Shown here piece by piece: positions 60,972 through 64,000 of a stretch of DNA of 64,000 nt. The first letter of the stretch is position 1, and each line of letters begins with the position of its first letter. The translations under genes were made by a program, and so were the position numbers. The stretch covers positions 35,396,409 to 35,460,408 of the forward strand of contig NC_134884.1 of the NCBI RefSeq assembly GCF_041734735.1, in the 5' to 3' direction. The notes under the pieces are model-generated. The model did no database searches and was not told the origin of the DNA. It was given only the letters and a program-made list of their open reading frames with translations. Source of the stretch: Babylonia areolata (lineage: Eukaryota > Mollusca > Gastropoda > Neogastropoda > Buccinidae).

Positions 60972-61540
60972 GTCCACCACCTTTGTGTGGGGTGTTCACG
61001 CAGGGAACAACGCCAAACCACCCGTGTTCAGACTGGGATGTTGAACATCATCAGGAACTGCTTTTGTATTGCAGCTGCCATATCTTGATTACCTGTCCTT
61101 GAACATCTTTTTGCAATCCTCCTCCGTCTCCCTCCGGCACCCCCTTGTTTCTTTTTCTGTTCTTTGTTTCTCTTTTCACTTTTCATCGGTTGTTTTTCAG
61201 CTTGACAATCTTATCCAGATCTTGCAACAGCATTTGTACCCTTTTTTTGATGGATCAACTGACAAATGCAAAGCTACAGTCATTACATCTATGTCTCAGT
61301 GTACTTGGTTGATATTTTGCTGAGTAAACCTGTATGGAGTATGTGTGCTTTGTGTTTGGCTGCAGTTCACTTTGAAGATGTTTTATATGTTGTGTTTTTT
61401 AATTCCAAAAGAATTATGAGTTTTATACTGCACCAGTGCATATACATTATGATGTAGGTATGAATTTATGCTTGCATCAGATTCTTGTGTGTGTATGCAT
61501 GGAATGAAGTTGAAAAGTATATTAAACTTGTGAAACAAGG
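60972..61540 (+). other. AHCY: AHCY 3' UTR with probable polyadenylation signal
   Basis: Non-coding sequence follows the stop. The variant signal ATTAAA lies at 61521-61526, about 550 bp past the stop, followed by GTGAAACAAGG and then TGTTATGTGTTTGTT, a GU-rich stretch of the kind found downstream of cleavage sites. No AATAAA occurs earlier in this stretch. Confidence 0.5.
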
Positions 61541-62254
61541 AACGTACTGTTATGTGTTTGTTAATGAGGATGTACAGAAAGTTGGCATTGATAAAAGAAG
61601 CAAATACTCATATAGGAATGCAATCAGCATAAGCTGAGTGACAGCAAACAATTCACAAAACATTTTCCTCAATGAGATAAAATCCAGCAGCACGTTGATC
61701 CTACTACAGTTACATTCTTGCAACAGTCTGCAAACCACAAGAATGAATATTGAGGTACCGAGTGCAGTAAATCAAATCCAAAGCTGCAGATTTGGTTTTT
61801 CTTCCCCTTCCACGTATCTATCAATAATTCAACAATGTGCGCCTTTACCATGAAGAAACATCTTTGAGCTAAAACACAAGTAAACATCACACAAACGTAA
61901 ACAACAAAAATTAAACAGCACCAGACCTTTGGCCACAAAAATAAACACAAATAACGAATCACACTTCAGACAAGTAAAACAACAACACACAACAAGGAAA
62001 TAAATGTTTTTATAAGTACTGTATGCATTGCATGTCTTCAGCTTTGATGACTTAAAGCCCTAGCCTACAACAGGTGACATACAAAATTTACAACATGAAA
62101 ACACTTCAAAGCCATGACATGAGTACTGCCTTGAATATATATCATTTGTGTCCTTGAATGTATATCATCTGTACGTCCCAGCAGACAGTATCACTCATTT
62201 TGATGGTCTTCCTTTTCAAAATGCCAAAAGAATAAATGCCAAATAAATCATTTT
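61541..62254. other. Intergenic stretch downstream of AHCY
   Basis: Unique-looking AT-rich sequence; no gene, repeat or structured element recognised. Confidence 0.5.
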
Positions 62255-62268
62255 GATGTATAAAATCC

Positions 62269-62553
62269 GACTACGCACGGGGCACTGCCGCCTGCGAGAC
62301 CACATGTACCGAATAAAGCTGTCACACACTCCTGACTGCCCGTGTAAGACAGGCCCACAAACCCCGGAGCACATCCTGCAGTCCTGTCCCCTGTATCAAG
62401 ATGCACGGACGCAGCAGTGGCCCTATGGAGCCACACTGGCAGAAAAGCTCTGGGGCACCAAAGAAGACCTCATCAAGACCACCACCTTCATTTCCAGCAT
62501 AGGACTGCAAGTCTGAGACCATGATCACGGGGAACGCAGAAGAAGAAGAAGAA
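62269..62553 (+). mobile_element. LINE 3' end with (GAA)n tail, inserted in the 60-bp array
   Basis: The frame reads RLRTGHCRLRDHMYRI, then the knuckle DCPCKTGPQTPEHILQSCP, KLWGTKEDL and FISSIGLQV, closing with a stop near 62516. It encodes the same domain as 7897-8282. The 3' end CACGGGGAACGCAGAAGAAG runs into (GAA)n. It is flanked by GATGTATAAAATCC at 62255-62268 and 62554-62567. At 285 bp it is extremely 5' truncated. Confidence 0.85.
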
Positions 62554-62790
62554 GATGTATAAAATCCAAGCATCAATTTATCATTCACATATGAGTACCA
62601 TTCCTAGCATTTTGATGTATAAAATCCAAGCATCAATTTATCATTCACATATGAGTACCATTCCTAGCATTTTGATGTATAAAATCCAAGCATCAATTTA
62701 TCATTCACATATGAGTACCATTCCTAGCATTTTGATGTATAAAATCCAAGCATCAATTTATCATTCACATATGAGTACCATTCCTAGCTG
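62554..62790. repeat. 60-bp minisatellite, about four units
   Basis: Units starting GATGTATAAAATCCAAGC occur at 62554, 62614, 62674 and 62734 and appear identical. Because 60 is a multiple of three, the array gives a spurious 20-residue protein repeat. Confidence 0.97.
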
Positions 62791-64000
62791 CTGAGTTGTT
62801 GTCTTTTTTCCCCTTTCGTCTTTGAAGTCTGTTCCTGAGCTGGAAAGCAATCTGCCACATGAAGTAATTTTCTCAGTACAGTACTGTGTCAGAATATGAA
62901 CATGCTGACAATTTTCAATACAACATGTTGTTTATTTCTTATTTTATACATCAATCTAAAGAGCACAGCACAGTGTTGCAGCTGGAATGCACAGACACTC
63001 AGCCAGTTTGCATTTGCATGACTAGAAGTGCCTACAACAGAAGAAAAACACCATTCCATATAATATAAAACATTCAAATTTTCCTGATATCAACACATGT
63101 CCAAAGTTTACATATCACTTTATTCGGGACCAAGAAAGTGCCTCACAAAAAGGTAAACAATGATAAACAACTATTACATTTCAAACACTCAAGCTCAAGT
63201 ACTTGTCCATACGTTGCAATACATGTTTGCTGCAAATTTACTCAAGTACTGACCCAAAAGCAGTTTTTCACTTTCTTGCAGAGTTTTTACCAGTTGCTCA
63301 AGTATCTCCCATTTCTACGCCACATTCATCTACAACGGATTACCCACAGGAAATGGGACGACAAGCACAGACCAATCTGGATAAAGATTACAAAATGAAA
63401 CAAAAGAATCTCAAAAAGCAAGTCAAAGGCAAGTTTGGCACACAAGCCAGTATCACCATCATCAGCAGAAAGCAAACAAACTGTGGAATGTTTCCTCACG
63501 GGAATCAGACTGAATTCTGCAAATGGTGTGAAATTATGTCACCACAACCAAGACCAAGACTCATTTTCACATAATACTTGTAGGACCTTGTGCAAGCACA
63601 CACACACACACACACAATACACATTCTAAGCATTCCTCCAATAACTATGCAGTAACTTCCACAAATTGCAGAAGCAGTAAATGATGAGAAAAAACAAACA
63701 CACAAAAGTTCAGCAATATCCTGCGCATGAGATGCAGAAATAAAGTCCATTTAAAAAAAATTTATTTATGAACATTAAGGGCCTCTGAAACAACAATCCA
63801 AGGGCTGACTTAAGTCAAAGGGATCTGTGTATACATGTGTAAGAAAAAGGAGGAGTTTGTATTTGAGCACCCAAACATTTGTAAAAAAAAGAAAAAAGAA
63901 AAAAAAAGTAGTTGTGTAATATACATCAAAATAAAGAAGTCCATGAAACAGGTCTTAAACAAAATGGTTTTATCTTAATCTAATAAAGAAAAGCTAAGAA
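62791..64000. other. Right-hand end of the window, no gene seen
   Basis: AT-rich sequence with a short CA tract at 63598-63617. Sequences such as AAATTTATTTATG near 63759 could be the 3' UTR end of a minus-strand gene beyond the window, but there is no coding evidence. Confidence 0.45.

Noticed and set aside
62555-62794. Apparent protein with a 20-residue repeat (YKIQASIYHSHMSTIPSILM)
   Set aside because: It is the translation of a 60-bp DNA minisatellite; identical units at DNA level and no start context or upstream gene.

Overview
The window looks like nuclear DNA of a marine snail, probably a caenogastropod mollusc. That placement is an inference from two intron-rich animal genes, very dense (CA)n/(GT)n microsatellites, and several tRNA-derived SINE families ending in (GAA)n or (ATACAA)n that I associate with gastropod genomes. 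No bacterial, organellar or viral sequence was seen, and no rRNA, free-standing tRNA or CRISPR array.

Two host genes can be reconstructed completely. On the minus strand, 43499 down to 36823, eight exons encode the d subunit of the V-type proton ATPase (ATP6V0D1-like, 349 aa). On the plus strand, 48026 to 60971, eight exons encode adenosylhomocysteinase (AHCY, 432 aa) with every catalytic and NAD-binding residue I checked in place. All fourteen introns are GT-AG. The genes lie head to head about 4.5 kb apart. One is the rotor-coupling subunit of the lysosomal/vesicular proton pump and the other is the methyl-cycle enzyme that removes S-adenosylhomocysteine; the sequence shows no functional link between them.

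The left part (1-36 kb) is gene-poor. It holds a 310-aa proline-rich open frame of unknown function (2552-3484, minus) with a promoter-like cluster upstream and a decayed second copy at 4325-4930. It also holds four LINE fragments, at least five SINE families, a 370-bp interspersed repeat present twice, and long microsatellites (pure CA up to about 160 bp). Weak first-exon or promoter candidates lie near 18.1 kb and 27.1 kb.

The right part (48-64 kb) is the AHCY gene. Its introns carry tandem arrays of 80, 66-67, 23 and 77 bp, a TTAA-flanked piggyBac-type MITE and several SINEs. A 60-bp array interrupted by a LINE 3' end lies downstream. Intron 5 is bounded at both splice sites by minisatellites.

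No new biological system is evident. The most informative observations are the shared 3' tail of a LINE and the main SINE family (a likely mobilisation pair), the splice-site minisatellites of AHCY intron 5, the clean target-site duplications on several insertions, and the duplicated orphan gene.
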